Shown here in pieces: positions 1-13,200 of a stretch of DNA of 64,000 bases (position 1 is the first letter of the stretch; each line of letters begins with the position of its first letter). This stretch comes from Nageia nagi. Taxonomy: Eukaryota > Pinophyta. The stretch lies in NCBI GenBank assembly GCA_050084985.1, contig JBITNC010000001.1:148366001-148430000 (forward strand), read 5' to 3'. The position numbers were made by a program, and so were the translations under genes. The notes below the pieces were generated by a model, which saw only the letters and a list, made by a program, of their open reading frames with translations, was not told where the DNA came from and did not search any database.

Positions 1-180
1 TAGAAACTATCTTTTTGTAATAATTATGATAGAAAAATATTTTGTCTTTACTATTATTCCTATAATAGTAATTGTTAGATAATTGTAAATACAAATAATT
101 TGTACCGATGATGTGATTACCAAAAAAATTTCTACGATGTATGTACAATTATATTTTTATAATATACCTGATATTTTTCA

Positions 181-1250
181 ATATATTTCGTTTTCACAAT
201 GATTGAATTAACAATAGATGGAATTAGATGTATACTTTCAGGCATCTATGCCATTGAACCACTTTTACAAATTACATGTATAAAGTCTATAAAACAATCT
301 TCTTCAACAACCATGAAATATTGGATAAACCTGTCAAATGATTTGCATTCCCACTTAGCTTTGCTTCGTGCTGAATATAATATTTTTGTTATCAAAGATC
401 CTTTGAAGGAAGGAAGTGTTGTTCATCTACAAGAATACACTTCCAAAAAATACACAACTTCACGTATGTTCATATTCTCCTAAATTTTGAATTTAATACT
501 TATTAAGTAATTTGCAATTACATCGATAACCATTAATTTCATTTATTTGTAGGGTTATTGTAATTAGCCACCTAGAAATAGTTGCAAATAGCTCCCCACT
601 TTTTGGAGCTCCAACTCCTCTCCTTTAAACAACAAATTACATTCCATAAAATAGCTCTAAAAGCCCTTTAGATTCATCATAGTGTAACATCATTTCATCT
701 CACGGAGAAAATAACTACATCCAACAATAAAATGAACCCACTTTGGAATCAATTCCCATTAAAATATTGACATCATATCATAGGGATTGGTCCATTGAGG
801 GTAGAGCTTTAGCCAAAAAAATCATGTGTGAATACATAATTCTAATGGTAAAGTAAAGATTTTTGGGTTTGATATCATGGACAAGGAGGGTTCAGAAATA
901 CATGTCACCTGTTGTAATGCAGTTACTGAGAACTTATACAATATTATTCACATAAATTCCATTTAAATTATCTCTAATTCTCGCATTGAAGAAGTTAAAA
1001 AATAATACAGTACTTCCATACATCCTTATCAAATAATTCTCATGATGTCTTCAACTGTAACTCCTTCGAATTGTCTTGAATCTATAATACTAACAAAAGT
1101 GTCACATATAAAAAGCATAGACTCATTGATGTATTACCTTGAAAATTCCCTTGTTTATGTCATTGGTGTACTTGGTTTCATTTTTGGTGCATCAACTTTG
1201 CATAAGAAAAATAGTATAGAAACAAATAAATACATTGTAAAATCATGGAT
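181..1250 (+). pseudogene. RPA1/RPA70-like pseudogene, 5' part (N-terminal OB, DBD-A, start of DBD-B)
   Basis: This is the large subunit of replication protein A, the single-stranded DNA-binding complex of replication and repair. From 199 the frame reads like the RPA70 N-terminal OB domain (a stretch with LLQITCIKSI, then LSNDLHSHLALL and LKEGSVVHLQEY). A canonical small intron (GT at 464, AG at 551-552) leads to a second exon beginning VIVISHLEIV, the usual end of that domain. At about 850-960 the sequence matches DBD-A (FGFDIMDKEGSEIHVTCCNAV). From about 1,110 it matches DBD-B (SLVYVIGVLGFIFGASTLHK, then SIETNKYIV). In-frame stops, for example shortly after 600 and before the DBD-A core, show it is broken. 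The rest of the gene lies at 13,690-13,813 and 22,253-22,895. Plant Helitrons also carry RPA1-like genes, so a Helitron origin is possible, but no Rep/helicase sequence is visible. Confidence 0.75.
464..552 (+). other. Intron 1 of the RPA70-like pseudogene
   Basis: An 89-bp stretch with donor GTATGT and acceptor TTTGTAG. Removing it joins the two halves of the N-terminal RPA70 domain. An intron argues against a processed (retro)pseudogene. Confidence 0.6.
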
Positions 1251-2881
1251 GTTTGTAATGCTACTTCCATTTTTTCAACTTCTCAAAACCCTAAAATTTC
1301 ATACTTATTTTTTTGTTTCATTTAAATAATCGAATGGTCTAGGAATGGACAAGGTGATCCACATGAGCATATTAATATTGCTAGATAGTCAGCACTCACA
1401 TGACAAGATTGGTTAAATCCAAATTAACTAACCTTGATTAGAATCCTTCAGGTGTTTACTTCTCAATGCTCATCCTATTGGAAGATTCCATACAAGTGAT
1501 CTCACCATTTTTATTCACAAATTGTGCAATAGATAGGGTCCATATCACCTAAGAGAATACTCATCCATAAGGTTATACATCTTTTCTAATATAACCCTTT
1601 GATTCATAGGTGTAGATAGATTATCCTAGGCAATCTTCCATATGAAATAAGTGAGCATCATCACCTATGGAAAAATCATCATACTACTATTTTTCAAACT
1701 GTAAGTAGTATGACTAATAGTTATCTTCTCTCAATAACTACAATTTTATCAACTATTATCCTCATTTAACATTCATCGAGGATATGAGATACTAGCCTAC
1801 CCATATCTATCAGCTAGGATCACCATGAAGTTTGACATCCTCGTTCCCATATCTTGGGGATCCATGGGTATTGAAATAATACCCTCGAGTGGTTTGTATA
1901 GTCTAATAAATTTGTAAGTAAGAAAAACCATCCCCTATCCAATATTCCTAGAAATAATTGATCTTAGATCAATTATTAGGTTTTCTAGGTTTCATGCTTG
2001 AATCAAGCATTAGCATGATTCCTCTAATCTAATTTATTGCAAATAAACCATGTTTTACATTAATATTTGATAAACAAGAATAATAAATGCATCAAAAGTG
2101 CACAAGAAGTTTCAAAATAAGCTTTTTCACAAAGTCACTAAAGAATATTCAATAGTACTCTACTATAAGTATCCTATATGCATGATGTGGCATAAGGAAT
2201 ATTACTTTAAAAGTACTTCACATTCCAAAGATCAAGAAGATTTGAGATATCGCTAAAGACAACTTATAATAAGGAAGTGTTGCATAGAGTATTTCATACT
2301 CAAGGAATATTATTTTGGCATGTCATTTAGAGAACTTACAATAACAAATACAATTGTCCCTATCGTTAGCCAATCCATAATTTCTTATCTTGTTTTGTTG
2401 TAGTCTTCTTGATCAACTTTAGTATAGAATCAAAGTTTATATTACCTTTTCATTTATCTTCTAGGATTTTAGCACTTGATTTAAGTTTTCCTAAAAGGTC
2501 ATATGAAAACCCTGACTTTGTCATTCTAGTTACATTAATTCAAAGTAATCATTTAAACACTTCCAAGGGTGTGTATTTACTCAACACCATCTTTTATTTA
2601 AGGTTTATTATTATTAGGAATCATTCATCTATCCCATACCTTTTATCGATTATTTCTATGAATGTACCCAATTTGATGTCTGACCTATACATGTGTTACA
2701 ATTAGGTTCCTCATCCCATTGTAATCATATTAAATTATGTAATATTTACTATGTGTTATCATGCAACAATCTTCATTATAGGCATATGAGAGATCTTGTC
2801 CCATTATTTAACTAAGTTTTTAAAATATCATTTATAGTTGGATAAATCATTTGAAATATTTGAAAAAATCAAACTTAATTT
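1251..2881. other. Unassigned sequence between RPA70 fragment and gypsy LTR
   Basis: There is no convincing coding sequence here. Short open frames, such as 2,409-2,705, resemble nothing recognisable. The stretch lies between two pieces of the RPA70 DBD-B domain, so it is either intron sequence or a further, unrecognised insertion. A possible acceptor AG at 13,693-13,694 just after the gypsy element would fit the intron reading. Confidence 0.35.
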
Positions 2882-5800
2882 TGGATTATCACCAATAAGT
2901 TACTTACGAGCACTAGGTTATCTTCTTAATACCTAGATTAATATTTAATTACATCAATATGTAATGACATAATTCCATACCTTGAGTTGTTACATGATGA
3001 TAATAATGTAAAAGGAGTTAGGAAAACCCTATTTGTAAATCACAATGTATGAGACATTTATTTACATGAGGGTTCCCTTGTAATTGTCAAATAGTATTTA
3101 CATCATAATCATGTTAATATTTAGCCTATGAGGTCTTTAATACGTCTTCATCCTCATGATGTAGTTGATTATTATCTTCACCTTTCATGCTCCTCCAAGG
3201 ATCCAAGGTTTATTGGAGATGGGTACTAAGAAAGGCTTTTGAGTATCGAGGATCAGGATAGTCCTTTATCTTGGCCAAAATACATATGACTATAAATGCA
3301 TTATAATTCATTCTAACAAATTAAATACCCTATTTATGGGCCTTAGGAGGTTTTATGTTTCCTATAGAACTACCTCCCCTCCTTGGTCTTAGGGTAATAT
3401 TTTGCAACTTAGTCATTATTCAACAATTTTGATAATAACACTTCATAGTTTAAACACTAATCAATTTGACATACTTTTCCTTCAAAAAGTATTAATATTT
3501 AATAAACCATTTTCATACCATCATATAACTTCATCTAATCATAAATTTTGAATTAAACATAAAGGTAATTTTTTTCATATTATTTTAAAATCCTCATTTA
3601 ATTAACTCTTAAGTAAACCCTTTTTTAAATAAATAAAATATGTTCAAAATCAATACAATACAAAAAGGGTTACTAATTGTTTGTCAAAATGCCTCACCAA
3701 AGCATAGTCTTACACCTATTGAATGACCCTATGGATTGTTTGACCCAAGGCCTCATTGGTATGCTCAAATGCATTATCATAACACAAGATATACATCACA
3801 TATCTATAAAAAATGGTTCTATAAATTATGGAATCTTATTGATTCCAATAAAATTATCTTAGGTTTGTACTAATGGATACAATTGGAGATCCTATGATCT
3901 GTATGACAACAAATTTTAGCATAGTGTAGCCTCATGGACCATAATGGTAGTAGGGTATGTTGGAAGGGTTTCGAATTGGTTGATAATATACCTCATCAAA
4001 ATACATTCTCATGAATCATAAAGGTTTGTGAATTGTTTGACAAAATACTTCATCAAATGTAATCTCTTAAATTGTAATGATTGCTAGGTGTGTTCAAAAT
4101 GGATATGTTGGAGGCCAACGAAGATTGCCTCAACAAAATACAATCTTATGGGTTTCAATGATTGTGTGGTATACATAGAATAGGAATGTAGGAGTACCTT
4201 TGAATTATTTATCAAAATATCACATTGAATTATAGAATACATGCAAAAACATATGCATTTGAAGAGCCTTTGATTTGTTTGATAGAGTACATTACCATAA
4301 TTTCATTTTAAGGATCATAATGATTAGATATACATAAATGGATAAGTTGGGAGGGTGTTCTAAGATTATTTTTCCAAAATACCTCATCAAAATGCTATCT
4401 TAGGGGCCACAGACATACACATAATGGATATAAGGTAAAGATTTATGGATTGTTGTAGAAAATACTTCTTTGAAATGCAGAATATGTGTAATACAATCAC
4501 ATTAGAAGGGACTAAGGAGTGTTTAGTAAAATACCTCATCAAAATGTGATCTCATGGGCATAATGGATGCAAAAAAAGCATAGGACATATACATTGTAAG
4601 AGCCTACAAATCATTAAACAAAATGCCTCATTGATGCATAGTTTCATGGATGTAATGGATGTACAAAAAAAAATATTGTAAGATTCTACGAATCATTATA
4701 CAAAATTCCTCATTGAGGTGTAGTTTTATGGGTTTCATGAACACAAAATAATACTTCATAAGAGCTTGTGATTTATTAGACAAAATGCTTCACAGGAACA
4801 TAGACTTATGGGTGCAATGGATGCACCAATAAATGCATTGAAAGACCTGTAAATTGATAAATAAAATAACTCATTAGAACAAAGGCTCATTGGAATAATG
4901 AAGTAGGGTATGCACAAGATGGATACTCTATAAGGGTCTAGGATTGGTTTGAAAAAATTCCTTATCGAAAAGAAATCTTAGGGACCATAATGACCACAAA
5001 ATAAGATTGATACATAAAAAGGGTCTATGAATTATTTTACAAGCACCACTTCCAAGTAGTATTTGACCATGGTAAGGTTCAAATTTCAAGGTGGGTATCA
5101 AAATATGACCCAATACAATTTGTTTATTTTTATTTCAAGTACTATGTTCAAAATAAGTTCACATGAGATTTCAAGACTATGAATTTAATTTGTCCCATCC
5201 TTTATTTGCATATATGTATGGGCAAGGTGTACAAACATTCACATGCAAGGGTATCAAATAATTACTAATGATATACTTTCCCAAGGTAAAATTGATATAA
5301 AACTACAAACAAATCTATTAGTATTATAACAAACTCTTAAACAAACATATCCTCCTAAAAACAAATATCTAATAAAGTTTAAAACTTAGCTAAGCATCTT
5401 AGCACTAATATCTAAAATGCTAGAAAGAGCACTTGGACTTAAGAGGATGAATATTCTTCTCTTCACGTCCTACTAGATCAAGCTTGGGAGAAAAGGAAAA
5501 GTATTTTTCAATGGTCACTCACCTAGGTATTTATAATCAAAATTTGGTATAGTCCCTCCAAAAGTGGGACTATTTGTCCCTTCACATATTTTTATTCATG
5601 AGGGATAGGGGTTTTATATTTTTTTATTTATAAGTGTAATGTCTTACCAATAATTTGTACTAACATTAGACTCTAAAGTGTAAGAAAATAATTGCACACA
5701 CTTAACACAAAAAATCAAAATGTATGGGGGAGATTCCTCTATTATTTTGCAAAACACCAAAATAGCCTTGCAACTTCCACAAAATAACAAATAATCCTTT

Positions 5801-6375
5801 AACCACAAATTTTTATTTTCACCTAAATTTATTATTTGTAAAATTTAAAATTCTTTGGTGAAAATTCAAATTCAAATAGTTGGAATATTCCTTGCAACAT
5901 TCAAAAATAGTTAATTAATTTCCTAAGAAAATTCTTGAATGCATATCATATTTTAACACACATGTTTACCTACGGAGACCACCTATCCTATAAGGTAAAT
6001 TTTGTTAGTGCATAAACACTTATGAGCACATAAATCAAACTTCATGCATAATAATTATGATATGCAGCTATATGATCTATGAAGTTCCTTATGGTTGTCA
6101 GCAAATCAATGTCAATCATTTCTTCACTCTTACCAATTTGTTCTCGTAAACTCATTCTTGGTTTCTTGGGGTCTTCAATCTGACTCTCATACTGAGTCAA
6201 CCTGTATTCCAATTCTTGGGAGACCCCTAAAGTTCTTGAAGCTAACATCAAGTTGACACAAATATTACATATAACGAATCCTAATTAAACATCTCATAAC
6301 ACAAATAGTCTCAATCATATTCAATTTCTTGATAGCCTTTGATTCTTAATAAGTGCAATTAGGTTGGTCATTACA
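2882..6375 (-). repeat. 3' LTR of the gypsy element
   Basis: About 3.49 kb, repeated almost collinearly at 10,201-13,684. On the minus strand it starts TGTAATGACC and ends near ATAATCCA. It is unusually long for an LTR and contains a degenerate tandem array at about 3,680-5,000. Confidence 0.85.
3680..5000. repeat. Degenerate tandem array inside the 3' LTR
   Basis: A motif of the form 'tgtttgacaaaatgcctcat' followed by 'caaaatg..atctcatgggcataatggatg' recurs about every 60-110 bases, with some 14-15 recognisable degenerate copies. Examples are near 3,689, 3,750, 3,990, 4,047, 4,128, 4,381, 4,534, 4,624, 4,708, 4,787 and 4,960. The same array is in the other LTR. Confidence 0.65.
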
Positions 6376-6394
6376 TACTACCCCCATTAAAAAG
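6376..6394 (-). other. Polypurine tract of the gypsy element
   Basis: The minus strand reads CTTTTTAATGGGGGTAGTA directly before the LTR start TGTAATGACC. This is the plus-strand priming site for reverse transcription. Confidence 0.6.
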
Positions 6395-6545
6395 AACACA
6401 ATTCCATGTGTTCTTAAATTCAAACCATGAAGTTTAATATTGTTTTACATAATCATTTAAAAAAATAAGGAAATTATTTTCTCATGATAGATTCATCTTC
6501 CCAAGTAGAAGATGATTCAAAATACATGTCCCATTGAACTAAAAA

Positions 6546-7960
6546 TTAATTAATCTTTTGGCTTCTAAACTTTCTAGTCCTAAAAGCTAGGATTTTAATA
6601 GGGAGAATTTCAATAGCTTGAGGGTTTGATATTTGCAAGTTAGAAAAATCAAACACATGAGAAGGGTTAATAACATACTTTCTCAATAATGAGATATGAA
6701 GGATATCATGCATTTTTGACAAACTTGGTTGCAAAGCAAGTTTGTAGGCAACTAGACTCTTTTTCTCAATTATTTCAAAAGGACCAACAAACTAGGTATC
6801 CAATTTGGTATATGTTATGGAATGCTTCATGGGTCAAACTTGTAGGAATACTTTTTTTCCAACAATAAATTCTCAAGGATTTATCTTAAGGTCAGCATAA
6901 CTCTTTTATCGATTGATAGCTTCCTTAAGCTTTCATTTTATGGACTTAAGTTGCTCCTCCGTTTGTTTTAACATTTCGGGTTGGATCATCACCTAATCCA
7001 CTTGATTATTCCAATATAAAGGAGTTTTGTATCTTCTTTCATAAAGACATTCAAAGGGGGCCATTCCCGAATATGAATGGTATCCATTATTATAGGCAAA
7101 CTCAGCTAAATAGAGGAAGTCCTCCCATTTATTCTTTTATTCCATGCAATACATTATGAGCATATCCTCTAGAACTCTATTCACATGTTCAATTTTTCCA
7201 TCAATTTATAGATGATATGTTGAACTCATGTTCAATTTTGTTCTTAGTACCTTGCGTAATAATTTTCAAAATACGAAGGTGAAGTTTGAGTCCCTATATG
7301 AAATGATCACCTTCAAAAATCCATGCAATCTAAAACTTTTATGGGAAAACTTATTTTCCATTATGGAGGCATCATCAATGGTATTATCAGGTATAAAATG
7401 TGCTACCTTGGTCAATCTATCAACTACTACTAAAATTGAGTCATGATGGAACTTGCTTTTTGGCAAACCAATAATAAAATGGATCAAAATTACTTGTTAT
7501 TTTTGCATGGGAACATAATGTGGATACAAATATCCTGCTAGATGCTAATGTTTTGCCTTTACCTTATGATGTTCAAGACATCTATCCATAAATTCTATTA
7601 TATCTCTTTTTATACCATCCCAATAAATTTTTTATTTAGGTCCTCTCTCATTTTTGTACCTCCAAGGTGTGCTGCATAAGGGGGATGATGGGCTTCTTGC
7701 ATGATCAAACTCCTTAACTCACCCTTCTCTAGAATTATTAATCTATCCTTAAAGTAAAGGACTCCATCTTTTTCAACAAAATCTTAGGATGATGGGGCAC
7801 TCTTCCCTATCAATTCCCAAATAGATTTACAATATGGGTCTTCAAGTGCTGCAAAACCTTCACTTGATCAAATAAGTCAAATTCATTTCTTATTATGGCA
7901 TTGACATGTCATCTATGACTTAGCATGTTTGCTACCTTATTCTTTTCCCCTTTAATGTAT
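6546..7960 (-). pseudogene. Gypsy integrase remnant with C-terminal domain
   Basis: Minus-strand pieces carry integrase-core sequence (FIIGLPKSKFHHDSILVVVD, then RLTKVAHFIPDNT and FLKVIISYRDSNFTF), where the family has its catalytic D...D residues. At 6,734-6,546 there is the characteristic C-terminal stretch (MHDILHISLLRKYVINPSHV, then ILPIKILAFRTRKFRSQKI). Several frames are needed to read it, so it is inactive. Confidence 0.7.
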
Positions 7961-7989
7961 TCAATGCCAAATTTATACTTAGCTAATAA

Positions 7990-8466
7990 GTCCATCTATC
8001 AACTTTTCTTGGCATTTAAATCTAGTTGAGTGAACAAATACTTCAAACTTTGATGATGTATTTCAAGTTTGAAGAGTTTTCCCATAAGATAGTGTCTCCA
8101 CATCTTAAGTGCATGGATTATAGTTTCCAACTTAAGATTATGAATTGCATAATTTATCTCATAATTTCATAATTTCTTGGATTCATATGCTACAAGTTTT
8201 CCAACTTGTGATAAAACACCATCCAAACCTTCCAGTGAAGCATCTATGCATACTAAAAAATCACCATGTGGGTCATGGATGGTAAGAACAAGTGTTGTAG
8301 TAAGCCTTTCCTTCATGGTTGCAAAAGCTTTCTCATATTTTTCTATCCACTTGAACACCTTATTCTTTAACTGAAGGTTAGTGATGGGATTGGCTATTTT
8401 TGAGAAATCCTTAATAAATATTTGATAATATCTAGTTAACCTCATAAAACTTCTTACCTCAATCAC
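7990..8466 (-). pseudogene. Gypsy RNase H remnant
   Basis: The frame 8,466-8,167 holds the RT connection and start of RNase H (FMRLTRYYQIFIKDFSKIAN, then KVFKWIEKYEKAF and DFLVCIDASLEGLDGVLSQ). Downstream minus-strand sequence to about 7,990 still resembles the end of RNase H. It directly follows the RT frame, as expected for a gypsy pol. Confidence 0.7.
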
Positions 8467-8481
8467 ATTTTTTGATGCATT

Positions 8482-9063
8482 TCAACTCATTATTGCTTCC
8501 ATTTTCTTAGGATTAGCTGAGATTCCATCTGCAGAAATGATATGGCCTAGATACTGACTTTGTGAGACATAAAATTCATATTTTGGTAATTTTTCATACA
8601 ATTGATTTCTCTTCAACACTTCTAGAGCTAATATCAGATGATGGTTATGCTCCTCCTCATTTATTGAATATATGAGGATGTCATCAAAAAATATGAACAT
8701 AAACTTATTGAGGTATTCTCGATACACACTATTCATCAAATTCATGAAAGATGTAAGGGAATTAGTTAAATCAAAAGTTAATACCACAAACTCATAGTGC
8801 CCATACCTAGTTTTGAAAGTCATTTTATGAGTATATAAACTCTTGATCCTTAATTGGTGGTATCCCAATCTTAAATCTATCTTTGAGAAGATAATAGCAT
8901 CCTTAAGCTGATCAAATAAATCATCAATCCTAGACAATGGATACCTATTTTTTATGGTGAATTTATTTAGCATCCTATAATCAATGTAAAACCTTAGGGT
9001 ACCATATTTATTCTTTAGAAATAATACTAGAGCATCCCATGGTGATACACTAGGTTTTATCAA
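8482..9063 (-). pseudogene. Gypsy reverse transcriptase fragment
   Basis: A 193-codon frame with the standard Ty3/gypsy RT blocks: LRFYIDYRMLNKFTIKNRYP, then FSKIDLRLGYHQLRI, FKTRYGHYEFVVLTF and the catalytic box FFDDILIYS (usually FIDDILIYS or YxDD). QYLGHIISADGI follows, as in the family. It is one segment of a broken pol and is continued by RNase H at 8,466. The first aspartates (FSKIDLR and FFDD) are kept, so the decay is mainly frame breaks rather than lost active-site residues. Confidence 0.8.
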
Positions 9064-9419
9064 TTCTTTTTCTAAGAGATCTTATAATTGTACCTTTAGC
9101 TATTACATCTCAATAGTGTTCATTCTATAGGGAGTTTTAGAGAAAGGCTTTGCTCTAGGTACTAGGTTTATCAAGAAATCAAATTCTTATTGTTGGGGTA
9201 ATACTTGTAGGTCCTTAGGGAATACATATTTGTATTCTTTTAATAAAGGGTACTTATTTAGTAGTTCTACATCTTTATCATTTTTCTAACCTCCTTAACT
9301 TTGACTACATATAGAATCCCCCTTTTGCTTATGCTTCTTTTAACTTGCATGGTTGTGATCAAGTAAGGCTCAAAAGTTCCTTGATTATTATAAATTCTAT
9401 ATCAATTTTGAAACACATC

Positions 9420-9720
9420 AGTGTATTCTACCCATCTTTATTGAAATTCAATTAAGGCTTTATGAGCCATTATCCAATCCATGCCCAAAATGATATTATA
9501 AGAGGCTAAAGGAACCACATACAAATCCCAAATGATATATCCCTTGGGTAATTCTATTTCAACATCCCTAAAACACTATCTAATAGGATACTTTTATCCA
9601 AACCCAAAATACACTTTGCATCCATTTGTCAAAAATTATGGTGCCTTAGACATATCTTTAACTAAGGAATTTGAGATAAAACTATCTGTAACACCAAAAT
9701 ATATCAAATATATAAAATAT
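9420..9720 (-). pseudogene. Gypsy protease-region remnant
   Basis: Minus-strand translation includes ELPKGYIIWDLYVVPLASYN and ILGMDWIMAHKAL, the conserved block after the retropepsin active site of Ty3/gypsy elements. The active-site aspartate triplet is not clearly seen. Confidence 0.55.
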
Positions 9721-9789
9721 TTATTATAAAATTTACAAGGAATTTGAAAAAGATTGACTTATCCTTTGGCCTATGCTAATCTAGTAGCT

Positions 9790-10200
9790 ACAAAAATATG
9801 TTGCTCTTTGGACTAATTTGCCTTCAAAAGATACTAATTTGCATAGTGAGCTCCATCATAGTTCCAACATACATCTTTAGGATCCTTTTTCTATTCTAGA
9901 AACTTATTCTTAGTTACATTCTGATTAGTCCTTTTATTTGAAAATCCTTGGCTATGGTTCCTAAAACCTTGGCTTCCATTCCCAGGATTATAGTTTTGTT
10001 TATAGAATTGTTGATTTTTCCTTTGAAAATTCTTCTTGTTATTTTTGTTTCCAAATGGCCTTTTATCAAATTTGGGTGGATTTACATCTTTATAGCCATG
10101 ACTATTATCCTTTATCTTCTTATTACTTAGCTATTATGCTTGATGTTCTGCACTTTTGCTCTTTTAGTAAATTTCCTTATCTTTTTCATCTTTATAACCA
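9790..10200 (-). pseudogene. Gypsy gag C-terminal remnant
   Basis: The minus strand shows a degenerate zinc-knuckle stretch (VCWNYDGAHYA; the second cysteine is replaced). Almost no gag precedes it before the 5' LTR at 10,201, so most of gag is deleted. A possible but poor primer-binding site (TGGTTATAAAGATG) abuts the LTR. Confidence 0.45.
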
Positions 10201-13200
10201 TGATTATTATCACAAATAAGTTACTTAAGAATACTAGGTTATCTTCTTGATTCCTATATTAATATTTAATTACATAAATATGTAATGGTGTCATTCCATA
10301 CCTTAATTTGTTACATGATGATAATAATCTACAAGGAGTTAGGGTAACCCTATTTGTACATTACAATGTATGATACATTTATTTACATAATGATTCCCTT
10401 ACAATTGTCAAAGAGTATTTACATTATATTCATATCAAGATTTGGCCTATGAGGTCTTTAATACATCTTCTCCCTCATGGTGTAGTTGATTTCCATCTTC
10501 ACCTTTCATGCTTCTCCAAGAATCCAAGGTTCATCAGAGATGGGTACTAAAAAAGGCTTTTGAGTATCGAGGATCAAGATATTCCTTTATCTTGATCAAA
10601 ATGCATATTACTCTAAATGCATTATAATTCATTCCAACAAATTAAATACCCTATTTATGGGCCTTAGGAGGTTTTATGTTCCCTCTAGAACTACCTCCCT
10701 TCCTTGGTCTTAGGGTAATATTTTGCAACTTAGTCATAATTCAACAATTTTGAGAATAACACTTCATAGTTTAAACACTAATCAATCTAACATAATTTTC
10801 CTTCAAAAAGTATTAATATTTAATGAACCATTTTCATACCATCATACAACTTCATCCACTCATATACTTTGAACTAAAGTTAGAGGTAATTTTTTCATAT
10901 TATTTTAAAACCCTCATTTAATCAACTCTTAACTAAACCCTTTTTTAAATAAATAAAATATGTTCAAAATCAATACAATACAAAAAGGGTTACTAATTGT
11001 TTGTCAAAATGCCTCACCAAATCATAATCTTACACCTATTGAATGACCCTATGGATTGTTTGACCTAAGGCCTCATTGGTATGCTCAAACACATTATCAT
11101 AACACATGCTATACACCACATATATATAATAGATGGTTCTATAAAATATGGAATCTCATCGATTCCAATAAAATGGTCTCAAGTGTGTACCAATGGATAC
11201 ATTTAGAGAGCCTATGATCTGTATTACAAATGGTCCATCATAGCGTAGCCTTGTGGACCATAATGGTCATAAGGTGTGTTGGAAGGGTTGTGAATTGGTT
11301 GACAATATTCCTCATTAAAATACATTCTCATGAATTGTAAGGGTCTCTAAATTGTTTGATGAAATGCTTCATCAAATTCATCTCTTGGATTGCAATGATC
11401 GCTAGGTGTATTCAGAACGGATATGTTGGAGGCCAACAAAGATTGCCTTAATAAAATGCAATCTTATGGTTTGGAATGATTGCATGATATACATAGAACA
11501 AGTACGTAGGAGGGACCTTTGAATTTTTTATCAAAATGCCACATCAAATTGCATAATACACACAAAAATAGATGCATTTGAAGAGCCTTCAATTTGTTTA
11601 ATAGAGTACATTATCATAATATTGTCTTAAGGTTAGTAATGATTAGATATACATAAATGGATAAGTTGGGATGGGGTTTGATGATTCTTTTTACAAATTA
11701 CCTCATTGAAATGCTACCTCAGGTGTCTCATACATACACATAATGGATGTAAGGTAAAAATTTGTAGATTGTTATAAAAAACATTTCTTCAATATGCAAA
11801 ATATGCACAACACAATCACATTGGAAGGGCCTAAGGAGTGTTTAGTAAAATGCCTCATCAAAATGTAATCTCATGGGCATAATGGATGAGGAAAAAGCAT
11901 AGGAAATATAAATTGTAAGAGCCTACAAATTGTTAAATGAATGCCTCATTGGTACATAGTTTCATAGATGTAATGGATGCATAAAACAAAACATTGTACG
12001 AGCCTACAAATTGTTAGACAAATTTCCACATTAAGTTGTAGTTTTATGGGTGTCATGAACACAAAATAATAATTTATAATAGCCTATGATATATTAGATA
12101 AAATGCTTCACATAAATTTATATTTATGGGTGCAATGGATGCACCAATAGATGCATTCGAAGGCCTTTAAATTGATAGATGAAATAATTCATTGGAATGT
12201 AGTCTAATAGGTATAATGAAGTAGGATATGCATAGGATGGATACTCTATAAGGGTCTACAATTGGTTTGAAAAAATGCCTTATCAAAAGGCAATCTTAGG
12301 GACCACAATGATCATGGAATAAGACTAATATATAATAAGGGTCTATGAATTATTTTAGAATAATATCTTCCAAGTAGTATTTGACCATGGTAAGGTTCAA
12401 ATTTCAAGGTGGGTATCAAAATATGACCCAATACAATTTGCTTATTTTTCTTTTAAGTACTATGTTCAAAATTATTTCACATGAACTCTCAAGACTATGG
12501 ATTTAATTTATCCCATCCTTTCTTTGCATACATGTATGGATAAGGTGTACAAACATTCACATTCAAGGGTATCAAATAATTACTAATAATATACTTTATC
12601 AAGGTAAAATTAATGTAAAACTACAAACAAATATATTAGTATTATAACAAACTCTTAAACAAACATATCCTCCTTAAAAAAAATCTAATGAAGTTCAAAA
12701 CTTGGCTAAGCATCTTAGCACTAATATCTAAAATACTAGAAAGAGCACCTAGACTTAAGAGGAGGAAGATTCTTCCCTTCACATCCTACTAGACCAAGCT
12801 TAGGAGAAAAGGAGAAGTATTTGCCATGGTCACTCACCTAGGTATTTACTATCAAAGTTTGGTATAGTCTCTCCAAAAATGGGATGATTTGTTCCATTCA
12901 CATGTTTTTATTCGTGAGGGGTAGGGGTTTTATATTTTTTGTTTGTAAGTTTAATGTCTTAACAATAATTTGTACACCTAATAGTAGACTCCAAAGTGTA
13001 TGGAAATAAATGCACATACCTAACACATAAAATCAAAATGTATGGGGGAGATTCCTCTATTATTTTGCAAAATACCAAAATAGCCTTACAACTTCCACAA
13101 AATAACAAATAATAATTTAACCCTAAATTTGTATTTTCACCTAAATTTATTATTTGTAAAAACTAAAATTATTTAATGAAAATTCAAATTCAAATATTTG

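Noticed and set aside
2409-2705. 98-residue open frame
   Set aside because: No motif, no recognisable homology and AT-rich composition; likely chance.
3680-5000. CRISPR-like or telomeric array
   Set aside because: Units are degenerate, of variable spacing and duplicated as part of an LTR in plant DNA; neither fits.
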